Shown: positions 1 to 6,093 of the stretch, one piece after another
Position numbering within the stretch: the stretch's first letter is position 1
How the letters are laid out: each line of letters starts with the position of its first letter
Assembly (NCBI GenBank): GCA_002780675.1
Contig: PEUR01000145.1
Location: 1-6,947, forward strand
Source of the DNA: Gallionellales bacterium CG03_land_8_20_14_0_80_55_15
Lineage (GTDB): Bacteria; Pseudomonadota; Gammaproteobacteria; Burkholderiales; Gallionellaceae
DNA length: 6,947 bases
Direction: 5' to 3'
Notes under the pieces: generated by a model
Told to the model about the DNA's origin: nothing
The model's input: only the letters and a program-made list of their open reading frames with translations
The model's database searches: none
Made by a program: the position numbers and the translations under genes

Positions 1-1040
1 ACCGACAGCGCGCGCGCCAGGTCTTTCACCAAATTGGTAATCTGGCTGCCTTTCACGCCGACCGCAGGTTCGATTTCGTAACGGGTAATTACAGGCCCCG
101 GATAGGCCGACACAACTTTGACGACCACGCCAAAATCGTTCAACTTGCGTTCGATCAGGCGTGAGGTAAATTCCAGTGTTTCAGCGGAAACCTGCTCGAC
201 CTGTTGCGTGGCGTGATCGAGCAGATGCAGCGGCGGCAAAGAGGAATCGGGCATATCGTCGAACAGGGTAATCTGCTTTTCTGCGCTGGCACGCGCCGAC
301 TTGACTACTTCGACCACGGGCATCTCGATGCGTATCGGCAAATATTCTTCGACACGCTTCTTTTCCACCTCAACCACCGCGCTGCGCACACTCATCGCCT
401 GCGCGCCAATGCGCTTATCCTGCCGAGTCTGCCAGTATTGTTTTATCCAGGCATAGACCACTTCGATCCGTTCCCCCAGCCAATCCACAAAACGCAGCCA
501 TGAAAGGCCACTGAACACGCTAAAACTGGTCGCCATCAAGGCCAACAGCAACAAGGTCGCGCCGGTAAAACCCAACCATTGCGACAGCGCATCACCGATC
601 AACATGCCGAACATGCCGCCGGGGGTCAGCGGCAAGGCCACCTGTAAAGTATGCAAACGAATCGCTTCGAGCGCGCTGCTGGAGAGCAGCATCAAGACAA
701 AACCGACGACGGCAACCCACAGCGTGCGTTTATTGAAAATACTATCGGCACGCAAGGCGCGATAGCTTGCCCAAACTTGCTGGACTAAAAACAACACCAG
801 CCACCAGGCTGAAATACCGAACAAATAAAACAGCAAATCTGCGACATAAGCGCCCAGTATCCCGGTAGGATTGGCGGTTTGTGCGCTGGCGACGCTATGC
901 GACCAAGCGGAATCAGCCGGATTGTAGCCATACAGGGCGACGGTAAAATATAATGCGAGTGCCACCAGCATCAGCCAGCGCGACTCGCGCAACAAAACCA
1001 ATAATTTACTTCCCGGTAATTCGTTACTGGCTTCAGCCAT
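1..1040 (-). CDS. ftsK: DNA translocase FtsK, N-terminal 346 codons (3' end outside window)
   Basis: FtsK anchors at the division septum and pumps chromosome termini apart, activating dimer resolution at dif. Only the N-terminal part is present. Residues 1-20 are a short cytoplasmic start. Hydrophobic segments follow at about 22-38, 62-88, 107-121 and 140-180, matching the four-helix membrane anchor of the family. A short linker leads to the conserved stretch around VEVEKKRVEEYLPIRIEMP (223-241). The start of the alpha domain is then recognisable by YPGPVITRYEIEP (313-325) and VGVKGSQITNLVKDLARALS (327-346). The Walker A motor and the gamma DNA-reading domain would lie beyond the window edge. 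The linker is short compared with that of E. coli FtsK. The ATG at 1040 is preceded by GGGG with 6 nt spacing. It overlaps the stop of the upstream response regulator by 8 nt (ATGGCTGA), so translation is probably coupled. The identification is firm; the exact start is likely but not proven. Confidence 0.95.
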   Translation of the reverse strand, partial: MAEASNELPGSKLLVLLRESRWLMLVALALYFTVALYGYNPADSAWSHSVASAQTANPTGILGAYVADLLFYLFGISAWWLVLFLVQQVWASYRALRADSIFNKRTLWVAVVGFVLMLLSSSALEAIRLHTLQVALPLTPGGMFGMLIGDALSQWLGFTGATLLLLALMATSFSVFSGLSWLRFVDWLGERIEVVYAWIKQYWQTRQDKRIGAQAMSVRSAVVEVEKKRVEEYLPIRIEMPVVEVVKSARASAEKQITLFDDMPDSSLPPLHLLDHATQQVEQVSAETLEFTSRLIERKLNDFGVVVKVVSAYPGPVITRYEIEPAVGVKGSQITNLVKDLARALS

Positions 1041-1686
1041 GCGATACCCCAGCTAATCCCAACTGTTCTGCGACGATTACCGCCTCCAGCCGGCTATTCA
1101 CGTTCAACGACTGATATACCGCCGCCACATGAATTTTCACCGTTCCTTCGGCCAGACCAATAGTGGCGGCGATTTCCTTGTTGCTCATCCCCGCGCACAG
1201 ATAGCGCAAAACCTGCATCTGGCGGGGGGTCAAACCATAAACGTTGACAGGCATATCGCGCTTGTCATCAAGCTCGAACGCAACCGACTGATGGTGCAAA
1301 ATTTCCGGTGGCACATATACCCCACCCGCCAGCACCAGCTTCAATGCCCCCAACATGGCCTGCACATTGGCACTCTTGCAGACAAAACCCGTTGCCCCAT
1401 AATTCATGACCTTTTCGATCGTTGCGCGGTCATCCTCAGAGGACACCACCACGACCGGAATATGCGGATAGTGCTTATGAAAATGCCCCACCGATTTGGA
1501 TCCGGTACTACCGGGCATATGTAAATCCAGCAAAGCCAAATCCAGCTCGGGATGCTTGCTTGCCAGCTGCACGGCTTCCTGAAAATCACCCGCCTCCAGT
1601 ATTTCCACCCCCTCGGCCAATTGTTTCAGCACATAACGCAAGCCTTCACGAAACAACGCGTGGTCATCTGCCAGCAAAATTTTCAT
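1033..1686 (-). CDS. NarL/FixJ-family response regulator (REC + LuxR-type HTH), 217 aa
   Basis: A cytoplasmic phosphorylation-controlled transcription factor, presumably the partner of the kinase encoded just upstream. The receiver domain spans about residues 1-120. It has the acidic pair D7-D8, phospho-acceptor D54 (in LLDLHMPG), switch residue S82 or S83 (VVVSSEDD) and K104 (GFVCKSA). A LuxR/NarL helix-turn-helix domain covers about 150-213, with LTPRQMQVLRYL, SNKEIAATIGLAEGTVKIH and the C-terminal VNSRLEAV. Length is normal for the family. The open frame extends upstream to an ATG at 1752, but I chose the ATG at 1686. The receiver domain begins there (MKILLADDHALFREGL), a strong G-rich Shine-Dalgarno precedes it, and it makes the classic 4-nt ATGA overlap with the kinase stop. 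Its DNA targets are unknown. Nearby genes suggest control of respiratory or copper functions, which is inference. Confidence 0.93.
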   Translation of the reverse strand: MKILLADDHALFREGLRYVLKQLAEGVEILEAGDFQEAVQLASKHPELDLALLDLHMPGSTGSKSVGHFHKHYPHIPVVVVSSEDDRATIEKVMNYGATGFVCKSANVQAMLGALKLVLAGGVYVPPEILHHQSVAFELDDKRDMPVNVYGLTPRQMQVLRYLCAGMSNKEIAATIGLAEGTVKIHVAAVYQSLNVNSRLEAVIVAEQLGLAGVSHG

Positions 1687-3188
1687 ACTTTCCCCCCGGA
1701 TAAGTGCTCTTGTTCCTGTTGGGCGGCAATCATACCATCCGGCACACTCCATGAACCGCTATGAATAAACCCCGACCGACCCGCTGCATCCTCCAGTGCG
1801 GCATCGTCTATTTTCGACAACCCTGATTTTTCGCAACATCTGGTCGAACCGTCACTGCTGATCACTAGCGTAAAACAGCTTCCTTCATCCAAAGTGGAAC
1901 TGACCTGCAACGGATAGTCGAGCAGATTCGCCAAGCGTTTAACGATCATCAGACCCAGCCCCAGCCCTTTGCGGCGATCGCGCTGGCGATTACCGATCTG
2001 AAAATACGCTTCAAATATATGCGGTAAATGTTCGGCGGCAATGCCGACCCCCGTATCGCACACGGACAACTGCACACCCTGCGTGACCGACTGGCAAGTC
2101 AACGACACCCGCCCATGCTGGGTGTGACGCAGCGCGTTACTGAGCAAATTGCGCAACACAATCTCCAGCAACATGGGATCGGTGCAAACCATCCCGTCAA
2201 AACTCGACACCTCCAGACGCAAGCCTTGCTTGTCCGCGAAAAGTTTATATTCGTCGCGCAATCTTTTCAGCAAAGGCTGCATGGCAAACCGCTCATAGTT
2301 GGGGGTAATGACACCCGCATCCAGCCTGGCAACATCCAGCAGCGTATCGAGCATACCGCCCAGCACCTCGACAGAATGTTCGACTTTCTCCTGCAACGCA
2401 CGCCCTTGTTCGCCCTGCACATACTCCTTCAACGCACCGACCAGCATCGCCAGCGCGTGCATGGGCTGGCGCAAATCGTGGCTGGCGGCGGCCAGAAAAC
2501 GCGATTTCATCTCATTTGCCCGTTCGGCGCGGTGTTTTTCTGCGACCAATTGTTCGATCAGATACTCATTTTCTATCGCTCGATGCAAAGACAGCTCGAA
2601 AATCTTCGCCAATTCACGACCGCTCTTGAGCAGGAAAGCCCAATACACCACCAACAAACCCGCCAGCATGAAATGATCGTGATCACCGACCAGCGCATTG
2701 ATGAACGCTAATGGCAAAATCAGCAAGGAAATATAGATATACAAAGACGGAGCAAAAACCGGATTGGTCGTCGCAGCCCCTGCCGATACGCCCAGATACA
2801 CGCAAATCAAAATCACCTGATAAGTAAAATTATCCGGCACAAACAACAAAATACCGCCCGCCCCCCAAATCAGCCCCGCCAGACTGACGCTCACCAGCAG
2901 TCGTCTGCGCCAAAGCCGACATTCGTCGAGACTATCGAGCTTGACGACCTCGCGCGATGCGTAAAAAAATTCCGCCGCCAGCTCGACGAACAGCACCCCC
3001 AGCCAGACCAACAATACCTGATGCGCCACCACATCCCATACCAGCACCACCAGCATCAGTGCAACCAGCACCTGTACACCTATCATCAACGGATAAGCGC
3101 GTAGACGCGCGCGCATCTGCTCGGCGCGCACCGGCAGATTATTTTCATTCATGTCACAAGAAAGCAGTTTGGCTAATTGAGAAGACAT
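1683..3188 (-). CDS. Membrane-bound sensor histidine kinase, 501 aa
   Basis: A probable inner-membrane histidine kinase that signals to the adjacent response regulator. Five to six hydrophobic segments (about 33-51, 57-75, 97-116, 122-142, 147-166 and 172-188) form the sensor part, with no large periplasmic domain. The signal is therefore probably sensed within the membrane or on short loops. A coiled linker follows at about 195-230. The HisKA motif SHDLRQPMHAL carries phospho-acceptor H237. The ATPase domain shows the N box LRNLLSNALRHT (345-356), G1 box CDTGVGIA (377-384) and G2 box KGLGLGLMIV (407-416). The recognisable catalytic fold ends near residue 444; about 57 further residues form a tail with a CC pair at 451-452. 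The SHDLRQP signature differs from RegB/PrrB kinases. The start lies 3 nt after the sco stop and has only a weak ribosome site. A second ATG at codon 13 is possible. Confidence 0.93.
   Translation of the reverse strand: MSSQLAKLLSCDMNENNLPVRAEQMRARLRAYPLMIGVQVLVALMLVVLVWDVVAHQVLLVWLGVLFVELAAEFFYASREVVKLDSLDECRLWRRRLLVSVSLAGLIWGAGGILLFVPDNFTYQVILICVYLGVSAGAATTNPVFAPSLYIYISLLILPLAFINALVGDHDHFMLAGLLVVYWAFLLKSGRELAKIFELSLHRAIENEYLIEQLVAEKHRAERANEMKSRFLAAASHDLRQPMHALAMLVGALKEYVQGEQGRALQEKVEHSVEVLGGMLDTLLDVARLDAGVITPNYERFAMQPLLKRLRDEYKLFADKQGLRLEVSSFDGMVCTDPMLLEIVLRNLLSNALRHTQHGRVSLTCQSVTQGVQLSVCDTGVGIAAEHLPHIFEAYFQIGNRQRDRRKGLGLGLMIVKRLANLLDYPLQVSSTLDEGSCFTLVISSDGSTRCCEKSGLSKIDDAALEDAAGRSGFIHSGSWSVPDGMIAAQQEQEHLSGGKV
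1687..1697 (-). promoter_or_regulatory. Shine-Dalgarno that fixes the response-regulator start
   Basis: Read on the minus strand, GGGGGGAAAGT lies directly before the ATG at 1684-1686. A purine-rich GGGGGGAAAG block at this distance is a good ribosome-binding site. It supports the internal start over the ATG at 1752, which would add 22 residues with no homology to receiver domains. The site lies inside the last codons of the kinase gene. Confidence 0.65.
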
Positions 3189-3191
3189 AAT

Positions 3192-3782
3192 TTACTTGCC
3201 TTGCAGCGCCAGCAGCAGCTTGATATCTTCAGCCATCCAGTCAGCACGCTGCCCGAAAGGGGCGAGCAGCAGCACCCGTCCATCCCCATCCACGATGTAT
3301 GACCCTGCCGTGTGATCCACGTTATAACCCGATTTAGTCGGCTGTTTTTCGTACACCACGTCAAACGCACGGGCGACCTTCGCGGTGGCAGCCGCATCGC
3401 CATACAAGCCTAAAAATGATGGGTGAAAAGCGGGCACATACTGCGCCAATATTTCACGCGTGTCGCGCTCGGGATCTACGGTCACGAACAACACTTGCAC
3501 CTTGTTCGCATCCCGACCCAACTTGGTCATCACCTGCGCCAGGTCAGCCATGGTGGTCGGACACACATCCGGGCAATGCACATAACCAAAAAAGATCACC
3601 ACGATTTTGCCGCGAAAATCGGCCAGTTTGCGGGGCTTGCCGTTATGGTCGGTAAGCCTGAAATCAGCCTGGGTAAACTTGGCACGCACTTCAGCCGCAT
3701 GGAATGGAGAGGGCAGCCTGACCTCATCGCAGCCGGATAAAAACAAAAAAACCATAATAATCATAATATTACGCAGCAACAT
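3192..3782 (-). CDS. sco1: SCO1/SenC/PrrC-family copper chaperone lipoprotein, 196 aa
   Basis: Sco proteins are membrane-anchored, thioredoxin-fold copper chaperones that help build the CuA site or otherwise assist haem-copper oxidases at the outer face of the inner membrane. The N-terminus is a lipoprotein signal: a hydrophobic stretch (5-16), then the lipobox LSGC with acylated C18. The metal and redox motif is FFGYVHCPDVCP, with C70 and C74 in the CxxxC pattern. TVDPERD (101-107) and the copper-ligand histidine H157 in VDHTAGSYIVD complete the family signature, so all three expected copper ligands are present. The start at 3782 overlaps the upstream membrane-protein gene by 14 nt and is supported by a GGGAG ribosome site 5 nt away. 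An internal ATG at codon 7 lacks one. The neighbours are a thiol-type membrane protein and a two-component system, consistent with oxidase assembly or copper/redox response. Confidence 0.95.
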   Translation of the reverse strand: MLLRNIMIIMVFLFLSGCDEVRLPSPFHAAEVRAKFTQADFRLTDHNGKPRKLADFRGKIVVIFFGYVHCPDVCPTTMADLAQVMTKLGRDANKVQVLFVTVDPERDTREILAQYVPAFHPSFLGLYGDAAATAKVARAFDVVYEKQPTKSGYNVDHTAGSYIVDGDGRVLLLAPFGQRADWMAEDIKLLLALQGK

Positions 3783-4479
3783 GACAACTCCCAGCCCAAC
3801 CGTTCACATAAAAGGTATAGCCCACTTTGACCATACCATAGACACCAAAGCCTGCCACCAGCAACCCGGCGGCCAGACGCACACGCGGCGATTGCACCCA
3901 GCGCCGGAGGCTTTCCCAGAACAGGCCGATCAGCAACAGATTGGGCAATGTCCCCAACCCGAACGCCAGCATCACCAGCGCGCCGCTATCCGCCCGTCCG
4001 GCAGCCAACGCCGTGACCAGCACGCTATACACCAGGCCGCAGGGCATCCAGCCCCACAATGTCCCCAGCAAAAAAGCCTGAAACGGGGTCTTGACCGGCA
4101 ACAACCCGCGCGTCAGCGGCTGAATACGCTGCCACAAAAACCTGCCCAGCCCTTCGATACGCCGCACCAGCCCCCAGATACCCGCAATATACAGCCCCAA
4201 TGCAATCAGCATCAGGCTGGACAAGGCGAACAGCAGATGTTGCACCGGCACGTCATCGCGCAACAGCAACCCCGCCTGCCCCACCGCGCCCACCAATGCC
4301 CCCGCCAGCGTGTAACTCGCCACCCGCCCGCTGCTGTAAGCCAGATGAAACGGCCAGCGTGTTTTGCCTTGGGGAAGTTGTCCGGTCAGAATACCCACAA
4401 TGCTGCCGCACATGCCAAGGCAGTGCACGCCGCTGAGCAGGCCAACAAAAAACACCGCGATAATGCTGAATTCGGTCAT
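3769..4479 (-). CDS. DsbD_2 / sulfite exporter TauE-SafE-like six-helix membrane protein, 236 aa
   Basis: A polytopic inner-membrane protein of the family often labelled 'sulfite exporter TauE/SafE' or 'cytochrome c biogenesis transmembrane region (DsbD_2)'. Hydrophobic segments are at about 4-31, 52-73, 81-104, 134-160, 164-188 and 202-225. The family signatures are GVHCLGMCGSIVG (17-29) in helix 1, GWMPCGLVYS (143-152) in helix 4 and FGLGTLPNLL (173-182) in helix 5. Cysteines 20, 24 and 147 sit inside these motifs. By analogy with DsbD/CcdA, one from helix 1 and one from helix 4 could form a transmembrane thiol relay; metal or sulfur-compound transport is the alternative. The C-terminus ends in SCHVAA, another possible metal or thiol site. 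The start at 4479 gives the normal family N-terminus, but no Shine-Dalgarno precedes it: the upstream bases are CCTCC-type, then a heptamer array. It overlaps sco by 14 nt. Substrate is not known from sequence. Confidence 0.85.
   Translation of the reverse strand: MTEFSIIAVFFVGLLSGVHCLGMCGSIVGILTGQLPQGKTRWPFHLAYSSGRVASYTLAGALVGAVGQAGLLLRDDVPVQHLLFALSSLMLIALGLYIAGIWGLVRRIEGLGRFLWQRIQPLTRGLLPVKTPFQAFLLGTLWGWMPCGLVYSVLVTALAAGRADSGALVMLAFGLGTLPNLLLIGLFWESLRRWVQSPRVRLAAGLLVAGFGVYGMVKVGYTFYVNGWAGSCHVAA
3788..3792 (-). promoter_or_regulatory. Shine-Dalgarno fixing the sco start
   Basis: GGGAG on the minus strand, 5 nt before the ATG at 3780-3782 and inside the last codons of the upstream membrane-protein gene. 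It favours the first ATG over the internal methionines at codons 7 and 10, which have AT-rich sequence and no purine-rich block upstream. Confidence 0.6.
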
Positions 4480-4491
4480 GGGAGGATAAGG

Positions 4492-4547
4492 GGTTAGTGG
4501 TTAGTGGTTAGTGGTTAGTGGTTAGTGGTTAGTGGTTAGTGGTTAGT
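4492..4547. repeat. Perfect tandem array of eight heptamers (GGTTAGT)n
   Basis: Eight exact copies of GGTTAGT (ACTAACC on the minus strand) fill 56 of the 76 nt between bioD and the membrane-protein gene. The remaining 12 nt before the ATG and 8 nt before the bioD stop hold no recognisable promoter, terminator hairpin or ribosome site. Each unit contains TAG on the plus strand and TAA on the minus strand. Because 7 is not a multiple of 3, three units close every reading frame in both directions. The copies show no divergence, which suggests recent expansion or ongoing slippage. Heptamer arrays of this general kind (short tandemly repeated repetitive sequences) are known from cyanobacteria and other genomes; equivalence here is not established. 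Confidence 0.97.
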
Positions 4548-4555
4548 GCCGAAGT

Positions 4556-5224
4556 TTAACGGGCTGGCTGGGCTATATCCAGATATTCCGCAATTTTGCA
4601 CGCATCAGGCGCTGATTGATGATACGGCACGATGCCCAACAAAGGCGCGTCTATGCGTTGCCGTAGCGCGACGATGTTTTCATCCAGCATCATCATTTGT
4701 CCGTCCACCCCATTCGCCACCCAGCCCGCCAGGGTCAGCCCGCTGGCGGCGATGGCCTGTACGGTGAGCAGCGCGTGATTCAGGCAACCCAGCCGCATCC
4801 CGACCACCAGAATGACGGGCAGATTGAGCAGTTTCGCAAGGTCTGCACTGTCCTGCTCGTCGTTCAACGGCACACAAAAGCCGCCGACCCCCTCGACGAT
4901 CACCACATCCGCCTGGGCCTCCAACTCCCGACAGGAGGTGACGATACGCTCCAGATTGATTCTGACCCCGGCAAAGCGCGCCGCCAGGTGGGGGGCTGCG
5001 GCCTGCGTGAAGCAATAGGGATTGACCTGCCCGTAACTCGCCAGCACATTGCTGGCCGCACGCAAACGCTGGGCATCGTCATTGTGATCCTGCTCGTCGC
5101 ACCCCGCCGCCACCGGCTTCATGCCGACCACGCGCTTGCCCGCTGCGGCAAAACCATGCAGCAGCGCGCAACTGATCAGCGTCTTGCCGACATCGGTGTC
5201 CGTGCCGGTAACGAAGTAACTCAT
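4556..5224 (-). CDS. bioD: Dethiobiotin synthetase BioD, 222 aa
   Basis: BioD is a cytoplasmic ATP-dependent carboxylase that closes the ureido ring, converting 7,8-diaminopelargonate and CO2 to dethiobiotin. The P-loop is GTDTDVGKT (7-15), a textbook BioD Walker A. KPVAAG (36-41) carries the catalytic lysine K36. VVIVEGVGGFCVPL (107-120) holds the conserved glutamate E111, and GCLNHALLT (146-154) is the family's downstream motif. LAGWVANGVD (165-174) and LLGIVPY (195-201) belong to the nucleotide base-binding region. Length is normal and no catalytic residue appears lost. The start overlaps the bioC stop by 4 nt (ATGA). There is no good Shine-Dalgarno, so initiation probably depends on coupling. 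It is the last gene of the biotin cluster in this window. bioA and bioB are not here, so diaminopelargonate formation and sulfur insertion must be encoded elsewhere or upstream of bioF. Confidence 0.96.
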   Translation of the reverse strand: MSYFVTGTDTDVGKTLISCALLHGFAAAGKRVVGMKPVAAGCDEQDHNDDAQRLRAASNVLASYGQVNPYCFTQAAAPHLAARFAGVRINLERIVTSCRELEAQADVVIVEGVGGFCVPLNDEQDSADLAKLLNLPVILVVGMRLGCLNHALLTVQAIAASGLTLAGWVANGVDGQMMMLDENIVALRQRIDAPLLGIVPYHQSAPDACKIAEYLDIAQPAR

Positions 5225-6093
5225 TTTATTTTGAACGAGGTCTTGATGATTGCGGCGCCATCGCTCGTCACGCGCGGCTGCGGTTTCCAGGCGTGACCAT
5301 AGACCACTTCGTAAGTCGCCGGCAGCTTGCCGTCACGACGCAATTTTTCGTAATTTTCCAGCAGCTTAGCGTAGGCCGACTTGCCCATCAAGCCCTGCCC
5401 GCGCCCGGCGGTGACATTGTGCGCACCGATGGCTTTGAGGTCTTGCAACACCGAGCGCACCTCGTCGTAAGTCAGCGTCATGTGTTCCATATCCATCACT
5501 GGCGCAGAAAATCCGGCAGCGACCAGCATGTCGCCGATGTCGTGCATGTCGGCAAAACGGTTGACGTGACTATGCCCGTCCACACCGCCAAACGCCTGCC
5601 TCAATTCCTTCAGCGTATCAGGACCGAAGGTGCTGAACATCAGCATCCCGTCCACCTTCAGCACGCGGTGCAATTCGACAAACGTCGCGGGCAAGTCGTT
5701 GCACCACTGCACGGCGAGATTCGACCACACCATTTCCACGCTGTTCGCCGCCAGCGGCAAGGCTTCCAGGTCGCCGCACACCGGTAATTGTTTTGTGCCG
5801 CCGAACAGCTTTTGCCACCAGCCCGAACGGCCTTGCCCGGCCTGCAACATGCCGATGGCGATGTCCAGCGAAATCACCTGCGCCGCCGGATATTTTTCCG
5901 CCAACTGGCGACCGCCCCAGCCCGTGCCGCTGCCCGCGTCCAACAATCGCAAAGGGGTCAGCTTGATGTAATCCAGGCGCTCCAACATGCGCTTGCATAC
6001 TTCGCGCTGCAACACCGCCGTCGCATCGTAATCTGCCGCCGCACGGCTGAAGGCGCGACGCAGCAGCTTCTTGTCTATCCAAAATTCATTCAT
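5221..6093 (-). CDS. bioC: Malonyl-ACP O-methyltransferase BioC, 290 aa
   Basis: BioC uses S-adenosylmethionine to methylate malonyl-ACP, disguising it so that fatty-acid synthase can extend it to pimeloyl-ACP methyl ester. It is a class I methyltransferase. Motif I is LRLLDAGSGTGWGGRQLA (48-65), the acidic SAM-ribose residue is D77 in VISLDIAIGML, and later motifs include LPVCGDLEALPLAANSVEMV (103-122) and SNLAVQWC (124-131). Family-specific parts are FSTFGPDTLKELRQAF (153-168), HDIGDMLVAAGF (184-195) and LKAIGAHN (219-226). The N-terminal KKLLRRAFSRAAADYDATAVLQ is also typical of BioC. Length is slightly above the E. coli protein. The start overlaps the bioH stop by 8 nt. A GGCGGA block upstream may serve as a ribosome site. 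Position between bioH and bioD agrees with the assignment. Confidence 0.95.
   Translation of the reverse strand: MNEFWIDKKLLRRAFSRAAADYDATAVLQREVCKRMLERLDYIKLTPLRLLDAGSGTGWGGRQLAEKYPAAQVISLDIAIGMLQAGQGRSGWWQKLFGGTKQLPVCGDLEALPLAANSVEMVWSNLAVQWCNDLPATFVELHRVLKVDGMLMFSTFGPDTLKELRQAFGGVDGHSHVNRFADMHDIGDMLVAAGFSAPVMDMEHMTLTYDEVRSVLQDLKAIGAHNVTAGRGQGLMGKSAYAKLLENYEKLRRDGKLPATYEVVYGHAWKPQPRVTSDGAAIIKTSFKIK

Noticed and set aside
204..503. Plus-strand open frame of 99 codons at the left side
   Set aside because: Antisense to the conserved FtsK linker and alpha-domain segment; no supporting ribosome site or protein motif.
1687..1752. Longer response regulator starting at 1752
   Set aside because: The additional 22 residues precede a perfect receiver-domain start, would overlap the kinase by about 70 nt, and lack a better ribosome site than the one before 1686.
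2028..2711. Plus-strand open frame of 227 codons opposite the histidine kinase
   Set aside because: It lies fully antisense to HisKA and ATPase motifs of the kinase, and its own translation is Gln/His-rich without a domain or a ribosome site.
1033..3188. RegB/RegA (PrrB/PrrA) two-component system
   Set aside because: The kinase H-box is SHDLRQP rather than the RegB type, and the regulator has a LuxR-type rather than a Fis-type DNA-binding domain. Only the association with a Sco gene is shared.
3739..3751. Phase-variable homopolymer in the Sco signal peptide
   Set aside because: There are T5 and T7 runs on the coding strand, but such short runs are common in hydrophobic signal sequences and the frame is intact; no evidence of switching.
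3607..4497. Long plus-strand open frame (296 codons) opposite the membrane-protein and sco genes
   Set aside because: Its product is a His/Gln/Pro-rich string with no recognisable domain, and the opposite strand encodes two proteins with clear family motifs. It is an antisense shadow of high-GC coding DNA.
4492..4547. CRISPR array
   Set aside because: The repeats are 7 nt, contiguous and without spacers, so this is a simple tandem repeat.
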